Below are positions 26,890-36,168 of a DNA stretch of 64,000 nt, piece after piece. Each line of letters opens with the position of its first letter. Position 1 is the stretch's first letter. The DNA is taken from contig NZ_LMNI01000010.1 in the NCBI RefSeq assembly GCF_001422925.1, positions 1,084,993-1,148,992 on the forward strand, written 5' to 3'. The position numbers and the translations under genes were made by a program. This DNA is from Microbacterium sp. Leaf288 (lineage in GTDB: Bacteria; Actinomycetota; Actinomycetes; Actinomycetales; Microbacteriaceae). The notes under the pieces were generated by a model. It was given only the letters and a program-made list of their open reading frames with translations. It did no database searches and had not been told where the DNA came from.

Positions 26890-26895
26890 TAGCGT
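26890..26895 (+). promoter_or_regulatory. -10 box of the sugar MFS transporter (leaderless)
   Basis: TAGCGT ends 7 nt before the ATG at 26903. Confidence 0.45.
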
Positions 26896-26902
26896 GACCA
26901 GC

Positions 26903-28363
26903 ATGAACTCGACCGGATCGATCCCCGCAGACGCGTTCTCCCTCCGGAGCCCGTACGGGCGACGAGCGATCGGCCTGTCGGTCGCGGCCGCGGTCGGCGG
27001 CTTCCTGTTCGGCTTCGACTCGTCGGTGATCAACGGCGCCGTCGACTCGATCTCCCAGGACTTCGCACTCAACGACGTCATCACCGGCTTCGTCGTCGCG
27101 ATCGCCCTGCTCGGCTGCGCCGTCGGCGCGATCATCGCGGGCAACCTGTCGGACCGCTGGGGGCGCCTCAGGGTGATGTTCCTCGGCGCCATCATGTTCT
27201 TCGTCAGCTCCATCGGCGCCGGACTCGCGTTCTCGGCATGGGATCTGGCGCTGTGGCGCGTCGTCGGCGGTCTGGGCATCGGCATCGCGTCGGTCGTCGC
27301 CCCCGCCTACATCGCCGAGATCGCGCCCCGCCAGATCCGCGGCGGACTGGCGTCGCTGCAGCAGCTCGCGATCACGCTCGGCATCTTCGCGGCGCTCCTG
27401 TCGGACGCGCTCCTCGCGAACTCCGCCGGCGGCGCCGACAACGTGCTCTGGTTCGGCCTGGAGGCCTGGCGCTGGATGTTCCTCGTCGGGGTGATCCCGT
27501 CCGCGGTCTACGGCATCCTGTCGTTCACCCTCCCGGAGTCGCCGCGATACCTGATCGCGAAGGGCCGGTACGACCAGGCGCGCGAGATCTTCGCCCGGCT
27601 GGTGCCGCCGGCCGACCTCGACCACACCATCCGCGACCTGCAGACCGCGATCGAGACCGACCGCAAGAACGCGGGTGTGTCGCTGCGCGGGCCGGTGCTC
27701 GGTCTTCAGCGCATCGTCTGGGTGGGCATCATCCTGTCGGTGTTCCAGCAGTTCGTCGGCATCAACGTGATCTTCTACTACTCGACGAGCCTGTGGCAGT
27801 CCGTCGGCTTCGACGAGAGCGATTCGTTCACGATCAGCGTCGTGACGTCGATCACGAACGTCCTCGTGACGCTCGTCGCGATCTTCCTGGTCGACCGCGT
27901 CGGGCGAAAGCCGATCCTGCTGACGGGCTCGGTGATGATGGCGGTGTCGCTCGGCCTGATGGCGATCTCGTTCGTGTTCTCCGAGACGGACGCCGAGGGA
28001 GCGGTCACGCTGCCCGCCCCGTGGGGGCCGATCGCGCTCGTCGCGGCGAACGTCTTCGTCGTCGGCTTCGGCGCCTCGTGGGGCCCGCTGGTGTGGGTGC
28101 TGCTCGGCGAGATCTTCCCGAGCCGCATCCGCGGCAAGGCCCTGGGCGTGGCCGCGGGCGCGCAGTGGATCGCGAACTTCCTCATCACGATCTCGTTCCC
28201 GGCGATGTCGTCGTGGTCGCTGCCGCTGACGTACAGCATGTACGCCGCGTTCGCGGCGCTGTCGTTCTTCTACGTCCTGTTCCGGATCCCGGAGACCAAG
28301 GGCATGGACATCGAGCAGACGGAGACGCTGTTCCTCCGCAAGGACGCGAAGACCGCCAGCTGA
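26903..28363 (+). CDS. MFS sugar porter (sugar:H+ symporter family)
   Basis: A 486-residue, 12-helix transporter of the sugar porter family (XylE/GalP/GlcP-like). Signature motifs seen: GFDSSVINGA in helix 1, DRWGRLR in the first cytoplasmic loop, PESPRYLI after helix 6, QQFVGINVIFYYS in helix 7, DRVGRKP and the terminal PETKG. The start follows a -10 box with no Shine-Dalgarno. It stands as a single gene, divergent from rsmA. The sugar cannot be assigned, but the galactan locus nearby makes a hexose such as galactose possible. Confidence 0.93.
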   Translation: MNSTGSIPADAFSLRSPYGRRAIGLSVAAAVGGFLFGFDSSVINGAVDSISQDFALNDVITGFVVAIALLGCAVGAIIAGNLSDRWGRLRVMFLGAIMFFVSSIGAGLAFSAWDLALWRVVGGLGIGIASVVAPAYIAEIAPRQIRGGLASLQQLAITLGIFAALLSDALLANSAGGADNVLWFGLEAWRWMFLVGVIPSAVYGILSFTLPESPRYLIAKGRYDQAREIFARLVPPADLDHTIRDLQTAIETDRKNAGVSLRGPVLGLQRIVWVGIILSVFQQFVGINVIFYYSTSLWQSVGFDESDSFTISVVTSITNVLVTLVAIFLVDRVGRKPILLTGSVMMAVSLGLMAISFVFSETDAEGAVTLPAPWGPIALVAANVFVVGFGASWGPLVWVLLGEIFPSRIRGKALGVAAGAQWIANFLITISFPAMSSWSLPLTYSMYAAFAALSFFYVLFRIPETKGMDIEQTETLFLRKDAKTAS

Positions 28364-28399
28364 CGCACCCCCGGTGAAGGAGAGGTCCGCCACTGCTCC

Positions 28400-28405
28400 T
28401 AGGAT
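28400..28405 (+). promoter_or_regulatory. -10 box of the second MFS gene (leaderless)
   Basis: TAGGAT ends 6 nt before the ATG at 28412. Confidence 0.5.
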
Positions 28406-28411
28406 GGCGGG

Positions 28412-29716
28412 ATGCCTTCGCTCGGGGAACTGATCGCACCGCGGCGCCTCGGAACGGACTTCCGGTGGCTGCTCGCGTCGTCGTGGACCAGCAACCTCGG
28501 CGACGGCATCGCGCTCGCGGCCGCTCCGCTGCTGATCGCGTCGCTCACGTCGTCGCCGGTCCTCGTGGCGGCGGGCGCCATGATGCAGTTCCTGCCGTGG
28601 CTCCTCTTCGGCCTCCTCGCGGGCGCCGTCGCCGACCACCACGACCGGCGCCGCCTCGTGATGCTGGCGAACGGCCTGCGCGCGGTGATCGTGGCCGTGC
28701 TCGTGGCGTTCCTCGTCAGCGGGCAGGCCACCGTGTGGCTGGTGCTGGCCGTGGCGTTCCTGTACGGCACCGCCGAGGTCTTCGCCGATTCAGCCGGCAG
28801 CACGCTGCTGCCGATGCTGGTGAAGCCGGCGGACCTCGGCATCGGCAACGCCCGCATGCAGGCGGGCTACCTCGTCGCGAACCAGCTCGCCGGGCCTCCG
28901 CTCGGCGCCTTCCTCTTCGCGGTGGGCTCGTTCTGGCCGTTCGTGCTGCAGGTGCTGTGCGTGGCGCTCGCGGTGCTGCTCATCTCCCGGATCGCGCGCA
29001 CGCCGGTGCCCGAGCACCCGGACTCGGAGCGCGGGACCAAGGCGCACGCCATCCGCGAGGGACTGCAGTGGCTGCGCCACAACGCACCGGTGCGCACGCT
29101 CGTCATCATCATCCTGGTGTTCAACGTCACCTGGGCCGCCCCCTGGGGTGTGCTCGTGCTCTACGCCACGGAGCACCTGGGAATGGGACCGGTCGGCTAC
29201 GGCGCCCTCACGACCGCGGCCGCGCTCGGCGGCATCGTCGCGATCTTCAGCTTCGGCCGGCTCGAGAAGCACGTGTCGTTCTCGACGCTCATGCGGGTGT
29301 GCCTGTCGCTCGAGGTGCTCATGCACCTGTCGTTCGCCCTCACCACGTCACCGGCGGTGGCCTTCGTGATCATGTTCGGCTTCGGCCTGTACGCGTTCGT
29401 GTGGGGCACCATCTCGACGACCGTCCGCCAGCGCCTCGTGCCGATGGAGCTGCAGGGCCGCATCGCATCGGTGAACATGGTCGGCGTCTTCGGCGGCCTC
29501 GTGATCGGGCAGTTCATCGGCGGCATCCTCGCCCAGGTGTGGGGACTCACCGCTCCCTGGTGGTTCGCCTTCGGCGGCTCGCTCATCACGCTGCTGCTCG
29601 TGTGGCGGTCGATCTCCCACATCGCAGCCGCGAAACCGGTGCTGGATGACGAGTCCGCGAAGGAGGTCGCCGAGGAGGACGAACCCGGCGCGGGCGGGCT
29701 CCCTCTGATCGACTGA
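28412..29716 (+). CDS. MFS transporter (MFS_3/EntS-like exporter)
   Basis: A 434-residue transporter with about 12 helices. The N-terminal stretch FRWLLASSWTSNLGDGI and the loop DHHDRRRLV are typical of the MFS_3 group that includes the enterobactin exporter EntS and macrolide-type efflux proteins. The acidic C-terminal tail is cytoplasmic. Leaderless start, own promoter, 48 nt after the sugar porter. Given the iron genes 10 kb away, a siderophore exporter is conceivable, but no iron box is seen here, so the substrate is left open. Confidence 0.88.
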   Translation: MPSLGELIAPRRLGTDFRWLLASSWTSNLGDGIALAAAPLLIASLTSSPVLVAAGAMMQFLPWLLFGLLAGAVADHHDRRRLVMLANGLRAVIVAVLVAFLVSGQATVWLVLAVAFLYGTAEVFADSAGSTLLPMLVKPADLGIGNARMQAGYLVANQLAGPPLGAFLFAVGSFWPFVLQVLCVALAVLLISRIARTPVPEHPDSERGTKAHAIREGLQWLRHNAPVRTLVIIILVFNVTWAAPWGVLVLYATEHLGMGPVGYGALTTAAALGGIVAIFSFGRLEKHVSFSTLMRVCLSLEVLMHLSFALTTSPAVAFVIMFGFGLYAFVWGTISTTVRQRLVPMELQGRIASVNMVGVFGGLVIGQFIGGILAQVWGLTAPWWFAFGGSLITLLLVWRSISHIAAAKPVLDDESAKEVAEEDEPGAGGLPLID

Positions 29717-29764
29717 CAACTGTCACCGCGCCGAGCCAAGGGCTTCCCGCCGAGACGCGGGACC

Positions 29765-30307
29765 TCACCCAAGGTGTCGGCGCGAATCCCCTGTGTCGAC
29801 GAGTTCGGCCAGGCGGTCGCCTAACTGCGCGAGCCGAGGCACCCACGGGTCGGCCATCTCGCCCGCGTCGCCGCGGCGCAGCGCTTCGGCGAACGGGACC
29901 CATTCGCTCTCGCAGACCTCTTCGGGGTCGAGCACGACCGGCGGATCCCCCGGCACATGCGCGGCGTACAGATCGAACAGCGCCGTCGCCTCGACGACCC
30001 GCCCCACCAAGACCAGCTGCGCCACCTGGAGCGGCACGCCTGCCTCCTCGTGCAGTTCGCGCACCGCGCCCTCGGCGCTGGTCTCGCCCGCGAGGGCGCT
30101 TCCCGCGGGGAACTCCCACGACAGCGGGTAGTCCTTGATCGCGGCGCGCCGGGTCATCAGCACCCGGCCGTCGCCCCGCACGAGGCAGACCGAGGCGACG
30201 ATGTGGAAGCGCCCGAGCGGGAAGTCAGGGTCGCCGCGGCGGTGCGTGATGCCGATCGGATGGCCGTCGGCATCCGTCACGTCCCACAGCTCGCCGTCGA
30301 TGATCAG
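29765..30307 (-). CDS. NUDIX hydrolase
   Basis: A NUDIX pyrophosphohydrolase of about 180 residues with a full NUDIX box (G-x5-E-x7-REL-x-EE-AGV, region GSALAGETSAEGAVRELHEE). The conserved family N-terminus GELWDVTDADG requires a start before that point. The only candidate next to the previous gene is CTG at 30307, which overlaps the tatD stop as CTGA. The next ordinary start, a GTG 11 codons further in, would remove the conserved ELWD. Probably translated by coupling from tatD, as third gene of metG-tatD-nudix. Substrate unknown. Confidence 0.85.
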   Translation of the reverse strand: MIIDGELWDVTDADGHPIGITHRRGDPDFPLGRFHIVASVCLVRGDGRVLMTRRAAIKDYPLSWEFPAGSALAGETSAEGAVRELHEEAGVPLQVAQLVLVGRVVEATALFDLYAAHVPGDPPVVLDPEEVCESEWVPFAEALRRGDAGEMADPWVPRLAQLGDRLAELVDTGDSRRHLG

Positions 30308-31215
30308 TCCTCGAACGCCCCGTAGACCTCGAGCGTGTTGGCCGCGATCTGCGCGCACAGCTCGTCGACGTCGACGCCGAGCTCGGCGGCCATGTACCGC
30401 AGCGTCACCGGGATCAGATAGGGCGCGTTCGGCCGGCCACGATGCGGGGTCGGCGTCAGGAACGGGGCATCCGTCTCGACCAGGATCCGCTCGCGCGGGA
30501 TCACCGCGAGCGCATCGCGGAGGTTCTGGGCGTTGTTGAAGGTCACGTTGCCGGCGAACGACAGCCAGTAGCCGCGCTCGCCCGCGATGCGCGCCATGTC
30601 GGCGTCGCCCGAGAAGCAGTGGAAGACCGTGCGGTCCGGAGCGCCGACGCGCTCGAGCGTCTCGAGCACGGCGTCGTGCGCGTCGCGGTCGTGGATCTGC
30701 ATCGCGATGCCGTGCTTCTTCGCGAGGGCGATGTGCGCTTCGAAGCTCTCGAACTGCGCGGGCCGGCCGTCCTCGTCGGTGCGGAAGAAGTCCAGGCCGG
30801 TCTCGCCGATCGCCCGCACGCGCGGCTGCGCGGCGAGCTCGTCGATCACCGCGATCGCCTCGTCGAGGCGTCCGGCGGCCTGGTACGCAGGTGCCTCGTT
30901 CGGGTGGATGGCGACTGCCGCGAGCACACGGGGGTGGGATGCTGCCGCCCACGCCGACCAGCGGCTCGAGTCGATGTCGCCTCCGGCCTGCACGACGCCG
31001 ACCACGCCGACCTCGCCCGCGCGCGCGAGCTGCTCGTCGAGCGACAGGCCGACGCCGTCCTCGATCTCGAGGTGCGCGTGGTTGTCGTACACCGGCACCG
31101 CGAGCGGCTCCGGCGCCGCCGGATACGTGACGTCGCGCGACCCCTTCTCGCGGGTGCGCACGTACTGCGACGGGTCGGAACCCGCCTCGGGGTACGGAAC
31201 CGGCGGTGCCGCCAT
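30304..31215 (-). CDS. tatD: TatD family metal-dependent DNase
   Basis: A 303-residue TIM-barrel amidohydrolase-like nuclease. Metal ligands are visible in DNHAHLE near residue 44, GETGLDF, QIHDRDAHD, FHCFSG and VETDAPFL. TatD proteins are 3'-5' exonucleases, and the actinobacterial type sits beside metG. It begins with ATG sharing one base with the metG stop (TGATG). The N-terminus has an extra stretch of about 40 residues before the barrel. Confidence 0.95.
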   Translation of the reverse strand: MAAPPVPYPEAGSDPSQYVRTREKGSRDVTYPAAPEPLAVPVYDNHAHLEIEDGVGLSLDEQLARAGEVGVVGVVQAGGDIDSSRWSAWAAASHPRVLAAVAIHPNEAPAYQAAGRLDEAIAVIDELAAQPRVRAIGETGLDFFRTDEDGRPAQFESFEAHIALAKKHGIAMQIHDRDAHDAVLETLERVGAPDRTVFHCFSGDADMARIAGERGYWLSFAGNVTFNNAQNLRDALAVIPRERILVETDAPFLTPTPHRGRPNAPYLIPVTLRYMAAELGVDVDELCAQIAANTLEVYGAFED

Positions 31216-32795
31216 CAGACCGACTGCTCGACGCGCGGGAACAGCGGCGCGAGGCCGTTCACGCTGGAGCCCGGCGTCAGCACGCCCCACGTGCCCGCCT
31301 CGCGGATCGGCTGGTCCTCGAGGCGTCCGATCGACTCGGCCGCACCGAGCGCGATCCAGAGCTTCTCGGTCGAGACGGGCATCACCGGCGACAGCAGGAC
31401 CGCGAGGGCCCGCAGCCCTTCGGCGGCGGTGTAGAGCACCGTGCCGAGACGCTCGCGCTGGGCGTCGTCCTTGGCGAGCGCCCACGGCTCGTTCTCGGTG
31501 ATGTACAGGTTGAGCGCGTCGACGATCGTCCAGATCGCGTGGATCGCCTCATCGATGCGGAACCGCTCGATCGCCGCGTCCGCGTGGGCGGCAGCATCCG
31601 CCACCGTCTTCTGGATGTGCAGGTCGGCGTCGGTGTACGCGGCTGCCGGGGGCACGACGCCCTCGTAGTACCGCTCGATCATCGCTGTCGTGCGCGAGGC
31701 GAGGTTGCCGAAGCCGTTCGCGAGCTCGGCCTGGTAGCGGGCGGAGAGGTCCTCCCACGAGAACGAGCCGTCCTGGCCGAACGCGATCGCCGACAGGAAG
31801 TAGAACCGGTAGGCGTCCGAGCCGAAGACGTCGGTGATCTCGGTCGGCGCGATGCCGGTGAGCTTCGACTTCGACATCTTCTCGCCGCCGACGAGCAGCC
31901 AGCCGTGCGCGAAGACGCCGCGCGGGACCTCGAGTCCTGCGGCCATCAGCATCGCCGGCCAGATGACCGCGTGGAAGCGCAGGATGTCCTTGCCGACGAT
32001 GTGGTACGCCGGCCAGCGGCGGGCGAACTCCTCGGGGTCCTCGCCGTAGCCGATCGCGGTGGCGTAGTTGAGGAGCGCATCGACCCACACGTAGATGACG
32101 TGCGACTCGTCCCACGGGAGCGGGATGCCCCAGTCGAACGCCGAGCGCGAGATCGACAGGTCCTTGAGGCCGTTCTTCACGAACGAGACGACCTCGTTGC
32201 GCGCCGACTCGGGGCGCACGAAATCGGGAACCGTGGAGTAGAGCTCGAGCAGCTTGTCCTGGAACTCGCTGAGCTTGAAGAAGTAGTTCTTCTCCTGTAA
32301 CAGCTCGAGGGGCTTCGAGTGGATGGCGCAGACCTTCAGGCCCTCGAACGCGCCGGTGCCGTCGACGATCTCGGACTCGGGCTTGAACTCCTCGCAGCCC
32401 ACGCAGTACAGCGCCTCGTACTCGCCGGCGTAGATGTAGCCGCGGTCGTAGATCGCCTGCACGAACTGCTGCACGCGCTCCTCGTGGCGCTGCTGCGTCG
32501 TGCGGATGAAGTCGTCGTTGGCGACGTCGAGCGTCTTCAGCAGCGGGAACCACGCCTCGGTGACGAGCTTGTCGACCCACTCCTGGGGCGTCACGTTGTT
32601 CGCCGACGCGGCGCGCATCATCTTCTGGCCGTGCTCGTCGGTGCCCGTCAGCATCCAGGTGTCGTCGCCCGCCTGGCGGTGCCAGCGCGCGAGGGTGTCG
32701 ACTGCCACGGTGGTGTAGCCGTGGCCGATGTGGGGCACGTCGCTCGGATAGTAGATCGGCGTCGTGATGTAGAAGGACGAGGGGCCGGAAGTCAC
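31215..32795 (-). CDS. metG: Methionyl-tRNA synthetase
   Basis: Class I aminoacyl-tRNA synthetase, 526 residues, of the short type with two zinc-knuckle cysteines (YCVGCEEF). It has the HIGH signature in VPHIGHGYTT near residues 20-29 and the KMSKS loop GGEKMSKSKLTG near 305-316. Starts with GTG 6 nt after the -10 box TAGACT, so leaderless. Head of a metG-tatD-NUDIX operon. Confidence 0.97.
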   Translation of the reverse strand: MTSGPSSFYITTPIYYPSDVPHIGHGYTTVAVDTLARWHRQAGDDTWMLTGTDEHGQKMMRAASANNVTPQEWVDKLVTEAWFPLLKTLDVANDDFIRTTQQRHEERVQQFVQAIYDRGYIYAGEYEALYCVGCEEFKPESEIVDGTGAFEGLKVCAIHSKPLELLQEKNYFFKLSEFQDKLLELYSTVPDFVRPESARNEVVSFVKNGLKDLSISRSAFDWGIPLPWDESHVIYVWVDALLNYATAIGYGEDPEEFARRWPAYHIVGKDILRFHAVIWPAMLMAAGLEVPRGVFAHGWLLVGGEKMSKSKLTGIAPTEITDVFGSDAYRFYFLSAIAFGQDGSFSWEDLSARYQAELANGFGNLASRTTAMIERYYEGVVPPAAAYTDADLHIQKTVADAAAHADAAIERFRIDEAIHAIWTIVDALNLYITENEPWALAKDDAQRERLGTVLYTAAEGLRALAVLLSPVMPVSTEKLWIALGAAESIGRLEDQPIREAGTWGVLTPGSSVNGLAPLFPRVEQSV

Positions 32796-32801
32796 CCGAC
32801 G

Positions 32802-32807
32802 AGTCTA
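32802..32807 (-). promoter_or_regulatory. -10 box of the metG operon (leaderless)
   Basis: TAGACT on the minus strand ends 6 nt before the GTG at 32795. Confidence 0.5.
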
Positions 32808-32850
32808 GTCAGCGCGGATGCCCCGGCCGCCGCTGTGACCGGACGCCCTC

Positions 32851-32876
32851 GTCCGCACCCCGAGAAGGGGTCGGAC
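32851..32876 (-). terminator. Hairpin downstream of the LacI gene
   Basis: GTCCG-c-ACCCC pairs with GGGGTCGGAC around a 5-nt loop: 10 bp with one bulged base. It is placed just past the stop of the regulator gene and before the metG promoter. No T-run, as is common for actinobacterial terminators. Confidence 0.45.
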
Positions 32877-32897
32877 GTAACACTCGGGCGTGTCGGG

Positions 32898-33914
32898 TCA
32901 GGCGCTGTCTCGGACGACCAGCGTCGTCGGGAGCGTGATTGGCTCGGGCGCCGCGCCGGCGATCACGTCCAGGAGCGTCGACACCATCTCGCTGCTCAGG
33001 CGCTCCCAGGGCTGGCGCATCGTCGTGAGCGCGGGCTCATGCGTCGCGGCGAGACCGGAGTCGTCGAAACCCGCCACCGCGATGTCGTCCGGCACGCGAA
33101 GGCCGGCCTTGCGCAGCGTCGCGATGGCGCCGGCGGCCATCATGTCGCTGGCGGCGAAGACCGCGTCGATGTCGCGCGTGCGCTCCAGCAGGCGCGCCAT
33201 CGCGAGAGCGCCGGACTCCTGGCTGTAGTCGCCCTCTTCGACGAGGACGGGGTCGAAGTCGTCGCCCATCTCCTCCTCGAAGCCGACGAGGCGGAATCTG
33301 CCTCCCGGCGTGTCGTGGGGGCCGGCGATCATCGCGATGCGGCGGTGTCCGCGGCCGCGGAGATACCGCGTCATCTCGCGGGCGGAGGCGATCTCGTCGA
33401 CCGAGACCGTCGGCACCTGGGCCTCATGACCGAGCGGGATGCCGCAGCACACGGTGGGCACGCCCGCCTCGAGCAGCTCGTCGACGAGCGGGTCGGATTC
33501 GTGCGACGAGATCAGGAGCACGCCGTCGACGTGCCCGGCGCTCACGAAGTGGGCGACGTTGGCGCGCTCCGCCGGCGTGCCCGCAACCAGCAGCACGAGC
33601 GTCATGGAGCGCTGCGCGAGAGCCTCGGCCGCGCCGCGCAGGAGGAGCGCGAACGTCGGGTCCTGGAAGAGCAGGTGCTGCGGCTCGGTGAGCAGGAACG
33701 CGAGGGAGCCCGCCCGCCCGGTGGCGAGGCTCCGCGCCGCGTGGTTCGCGGTGTACCCGGTGCGCCGGATCGCCTCCTCGACGGCCACCCGCGCGTCGGG
33801 CGACACCCAGTGCCCGCCGTTGATCACCCGCGACACGGTGCCGCGCGAGACGCCGGCGGCCGCAGCGACATCGCGGATCGTCGGTTTGCGTCGCACGGAC
33901 GTCGTCTCCCCCAC
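32898..33914 (-). CDS. LacI family transcriptional repressor of the galactan locus
   Basis: A 338-residue LacI/GalR regulator. The N-terminal helix-turn-helix reads TIRDVAAAAGVSRGTVSRVI with hinge NHAARSLATGR. A periplasmic-binding-protein-like sensor domain follows. Start taken at the GTG giving VGETTSVRRKPT, 8 nt after TAGAGT, so it is probably leaderless. Another GTG six codons downstream is possible. It is divergent from the GH42 gene, with two perfect palindromes between them, so it should repress the locus until a galacto-oligosaccharide or galactose is sensed. Confidence 0.93.
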   Translation of the reverse strand: MGETTSVRRKPTIRDVAAAAGVSRGTVSRVINGGHWVSPDARVAVEEAIRRTGYTANHAARSLATGRAGSLAFLLTEPQHLLFQDPTFALLLRGAAEALAQRSMTLVLLVAGTPAERANVAHFVSAGHVDGVLLISSHESDPLVDELLEAGVPTVCCGIPLGHEAQVPTVSVDEIASAREMTRYLRGRGHRRIAMIAGPHDTPGGRFRLVGFEEEMGDDFDPVLVEEGDYSQESGALAMARLLERTRDIDAVFAASDMMAAGAIATLRKAGLRVPDDIAVAGFDDSGLAATHEPALTTMRQPWERLSSEMVSTLLDVIAGAAPEPITLPTTLVVRDSA

Positions 33915-33922
33915 GACGAGCG

Positions 33923-33928
33923 ACTCTA
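33923..33928 (-). promoter_or_regulatory. -10 box of the LacI-type regulator
   Basis: TAGAGT on the minus strand lies 8 nt before the GTG at 33914. The first operator is 40 bp upstream, allowing autoregulation. Confidence 0.4.
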
Positions 33929-33967
33929 CCCCCGTGACGGGGCGATTCGCGCGCAGACACGATCGCG

Positions 33968-33985
33968 ACTGTGACCGGTCACAGT
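33968..33985. promoter_or_regulatory. LacI-type operator 1
   Basis: ACTGTGACCGGTCACAGT is a perfect 18-bp palindrome with a central CG, as expected for LacI-family binding sites. A second perfect palindrome, GTTACGTAAC, overlaps its end at 33984-33993. Confidence 0.8.
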
Positions 33986-34037
33986 TACGTAACGGTTCCC
34001 GGGCGGAGCCTGCGTCGAGGCATCCGTCCGAGTAAGA

Positions 34038-34053
34038 CTGTGACCGGTCACAG
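34038..34053. promoter_or_regulatory. LacI-type operator 2
   Basis: CTGTGACCGGTCACAG, a perfect 16-bp palindrome sharing its whole core with operator 1. The two centres are 69 bp apart. It lies 55 bp before the GH42 ATG, near the expected transcription start. Confidence 0.8.
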
Positions 34054-34108
34054 CCACCGCCGCGACCGAAGCGCACTGCACGAACTGCACCGACCCGATG
34101 GAGCGTCC

Positions 34109-36127
34109 ATGACCTCGCCCGACCGCTGGCCCGAGATCCGGGGCATCGCCTACGGAGGCGACTACACCCCCGAGCAGTGGCCGCGAGAGGTGTGGCGCGA
34201 GGACGTCGCCCTCATGCGCGAGGCCGGCGTCAACCTGGTCAGCGTCGGGATCTTCGCCTGGGCCCTCATCGAGACGAGCGAGGGGGTCTTCGACTTCGCG
34301 TGGCTCGACGAGCTGATCGACCTGCTGCACGAGAACGGCATCTCGGTCGACCTCGGCACGCCCACCGCGTCTCCCCCGGCATGGTTCTTCGCCGACCACC
34401 CCGACGCGCACGTCGTCTCCCGCGACGGCGTCACGATGGGCTTCGGCGCGCGCGGCATGGCCTCGCACGCGTCGCCCGCCTACCGTGAGGCGATCGTGCG
34501 CATCGCCTCGGCGCTCGCGGAGCGCTACGGGTCGCACCCCGCGGTAGTTATGTGGCACGTCCACAACGAGTACGGCGTGCCGGTCGGTGAGGACTACTCC
34601 GCACAGTCGGTGCGCGCCTTCCGCGGCTGGCTTCGCGAGAGATACGGCACGCTCGACGCGCTCAACGCGGCGTGGGGCACCACGTTCTGGGGTCAGCGCT
34701 ACGGCGAATGGGACCACATCGGCGCCCCGGCGGCGGCACCCTCCGTCGTCAACCCCGCACAGCGCCTGGATTTCGCCCGCTTCACCGACGCCCAGCTGCG
34801 CGCCTGCTTCGTCGCCGAGCGCGACGCGATCCGCGCCCACGCGACGCAGCCCATCACCACCAACTTCATGGCGAACCAGAGCTGGACCACCGACCTCTGG
34901 GCGTGGGCCCGCGAAGTCGACATCGTGTCGGACGACCACTACCTGTGGGCGGCAGATCCCGAGGGCGAGATCGGGCTCGCGATCGCGGCCGACCTCTCCC
35001 GCTCGGTCGGCGGCGGCACGCCGTGGATCCTCATGGAGCACTCCACGTCGGCGGTCAACTGGCAGCCGCGCAACGTCGCCAAGCGACCGGGCGAGATGGC
35101 GCGCAACTCGCTGACGCACCTCGCGCGCGGGGCCGACGCGATCCTTTTCTTCCAGTGGCGCGCGTCACGCTCGGGCGCCGAGAAGTTCCACTCGGCGATG
35201 ATCCCGCACGCCGGCACCTCCTCCCGCGTCTGGCGCGAGGTCGTCGAGCTCGGCGACGCGCTCGGACGCCTCGAGGAGGTGCGCGGCTCGCGGGTCGCGG
35301 CGGACGTCGCGATCCTGTGGGACTTCGAGTCGTTCTGGGCGCAGGACCTCGAGTGGCGCCCGTCGGTCGACGTGTCGCACGCCGACCAGATCCGCGCGTT
35401 CTACGAGCGGCTGTGGCGCGACGGCATCACGGTCGACTTCGCCCTGCCCGGCCAGGACCTGTCCGCGTACAAGCTCGTGCTCGCCCCGGCGCAGTACCTG
35501 CTGAGCGCCGCGGACGCCGCGAACCTCACCCGCTACGTCGAGGACGGCGGCACGCTCGTCGTCTCCTTCTTCTCGGCCATTGTCGACGAGAACGACGCCG
35601 TGCACCCGGGCGGTTTCCTCGCACCGCTGCGCGACGCGCTCGGCGTCGTCGTGGAGGAGTTCCTGCCGCTCCGCGAGGGCGCGCGGCACACGGTCGGATG
35701 GGCCGGCTCGACCGCGCAGACGCTCGCCGCCGACGCGTGGCAGGAGGACCTCGTCCTCCACGGTGCCGAGGTGAAGGCGACGTACGTCGACGGCCCGGGC
35801 GCCGGCAAGGCGGCGATCACGCGTCATGCGCACGGCACCGGGCACGGCTGGTACATCAGCACGCGATTGGATGCCGCGGGCCTCGGCACCGTCATGTCCG
35901 ACGTGTACGCCGATGCGGGGGTGGCGCCGTCGGCCCACCCCGAGGGCCTCGAGGTCGTCGTGCGCCGCGGCGAGAACGCGGACTACGCGATCGCGATCAA
36001 CCACCGCGACGACGACGCCTTCCTCGCGGCATCCGGCGTCGAGCTCCTCACCGGCGCAGACGTCGACGGCGAACTCGTCGTGCCCGCCGGCGGCCTCGCG
36101 GTCGTCCGCACGCCGCACACCCCCTGA
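34109..36127 (+). CDS. Beta-galactosidase, glycoside hydrolase family 42
   Basis: A 672-residue GH42 enzyme that releases galactose from beta-1,4-galacto-oligosaccharides or lactose. TIM barrel at the N-terminus with acid/base glutamate E154 in HNEYG and nucleophile E310 in LMEHS. Then comes the trimerisation domain (about 400-600) and a C-terminal beta domain. No signal peptide, so it acts in the cytoplasm on imported oligosaccharides. The ATG is preceded by GGAG at 6 nt. First gene of a five-gene run behind the paired operators. Confidence 0.95.
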   Translation: MTSPDRWPEIRGIAYGGDYTPEQWPREVWREDVALMREAGVNLVSVGIFAWALIETSEGVFDFAWLDELIDLLHENGISVDLGTPTASPPAWFFADHPDAHVVSRDGVTMGFGARGMASHASPAYREAIVRIASALAERYGSHPAVVMWHVHNEYGVPVGEDYSAQSVRAFRGWLRERYGTLDALNAAWGTTFWGQRYGEWDHIGAPAAAPSVVNPAQRLDFARFTDAQLRACFVAERDAIRAHATQPITTNFMANQSWTTDLWAWAREVDIVSDDHYLWAADPEGEIGLAIAADLSRSVGGGTPWILMEHSTSAVNWQPRNVAKRPGEMARNSLTHLARGADAILFFQWRASRSGAEKFHSAMIPHAGTSSRVWREVVELGDALGRLEEVRGSRVAADVAILWDFESFWAQDLEWRPSVDVSHADQIRAFYERLWRDGITVDFALPGQDLSAYKLVLAPAQYLLSAADAANLTRYVEDGGTLVVSFFSAIVDENDAVHPGGFLAPLRDALGVVVEEFLPLREGARHTVGWAGSTAQTLAADAWQEDLVLHGAEVKATYVDGPGAGKAAITRHAHGTGHGWYISTRLDAAGLGTVMSDVYADAGVAPSAHPEGLEVVVRRGENADYAIAINHRDDDAFLAASGVELLTGADVDGELVVPAGGLAVVRTPHTP

Positions 36128-36168
36128 CCCACCGAACCCTGCAACACCACATCACCGAAAGGGAAATC

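Noticed and set aside
32834..32842. Third LacI operator near the metG promoter (TGTGACCGG)
   Set aside because: Only a half-site. The opposite half (ACGCCC) has no symmetry, so it is more likely a chance match or decayed site.
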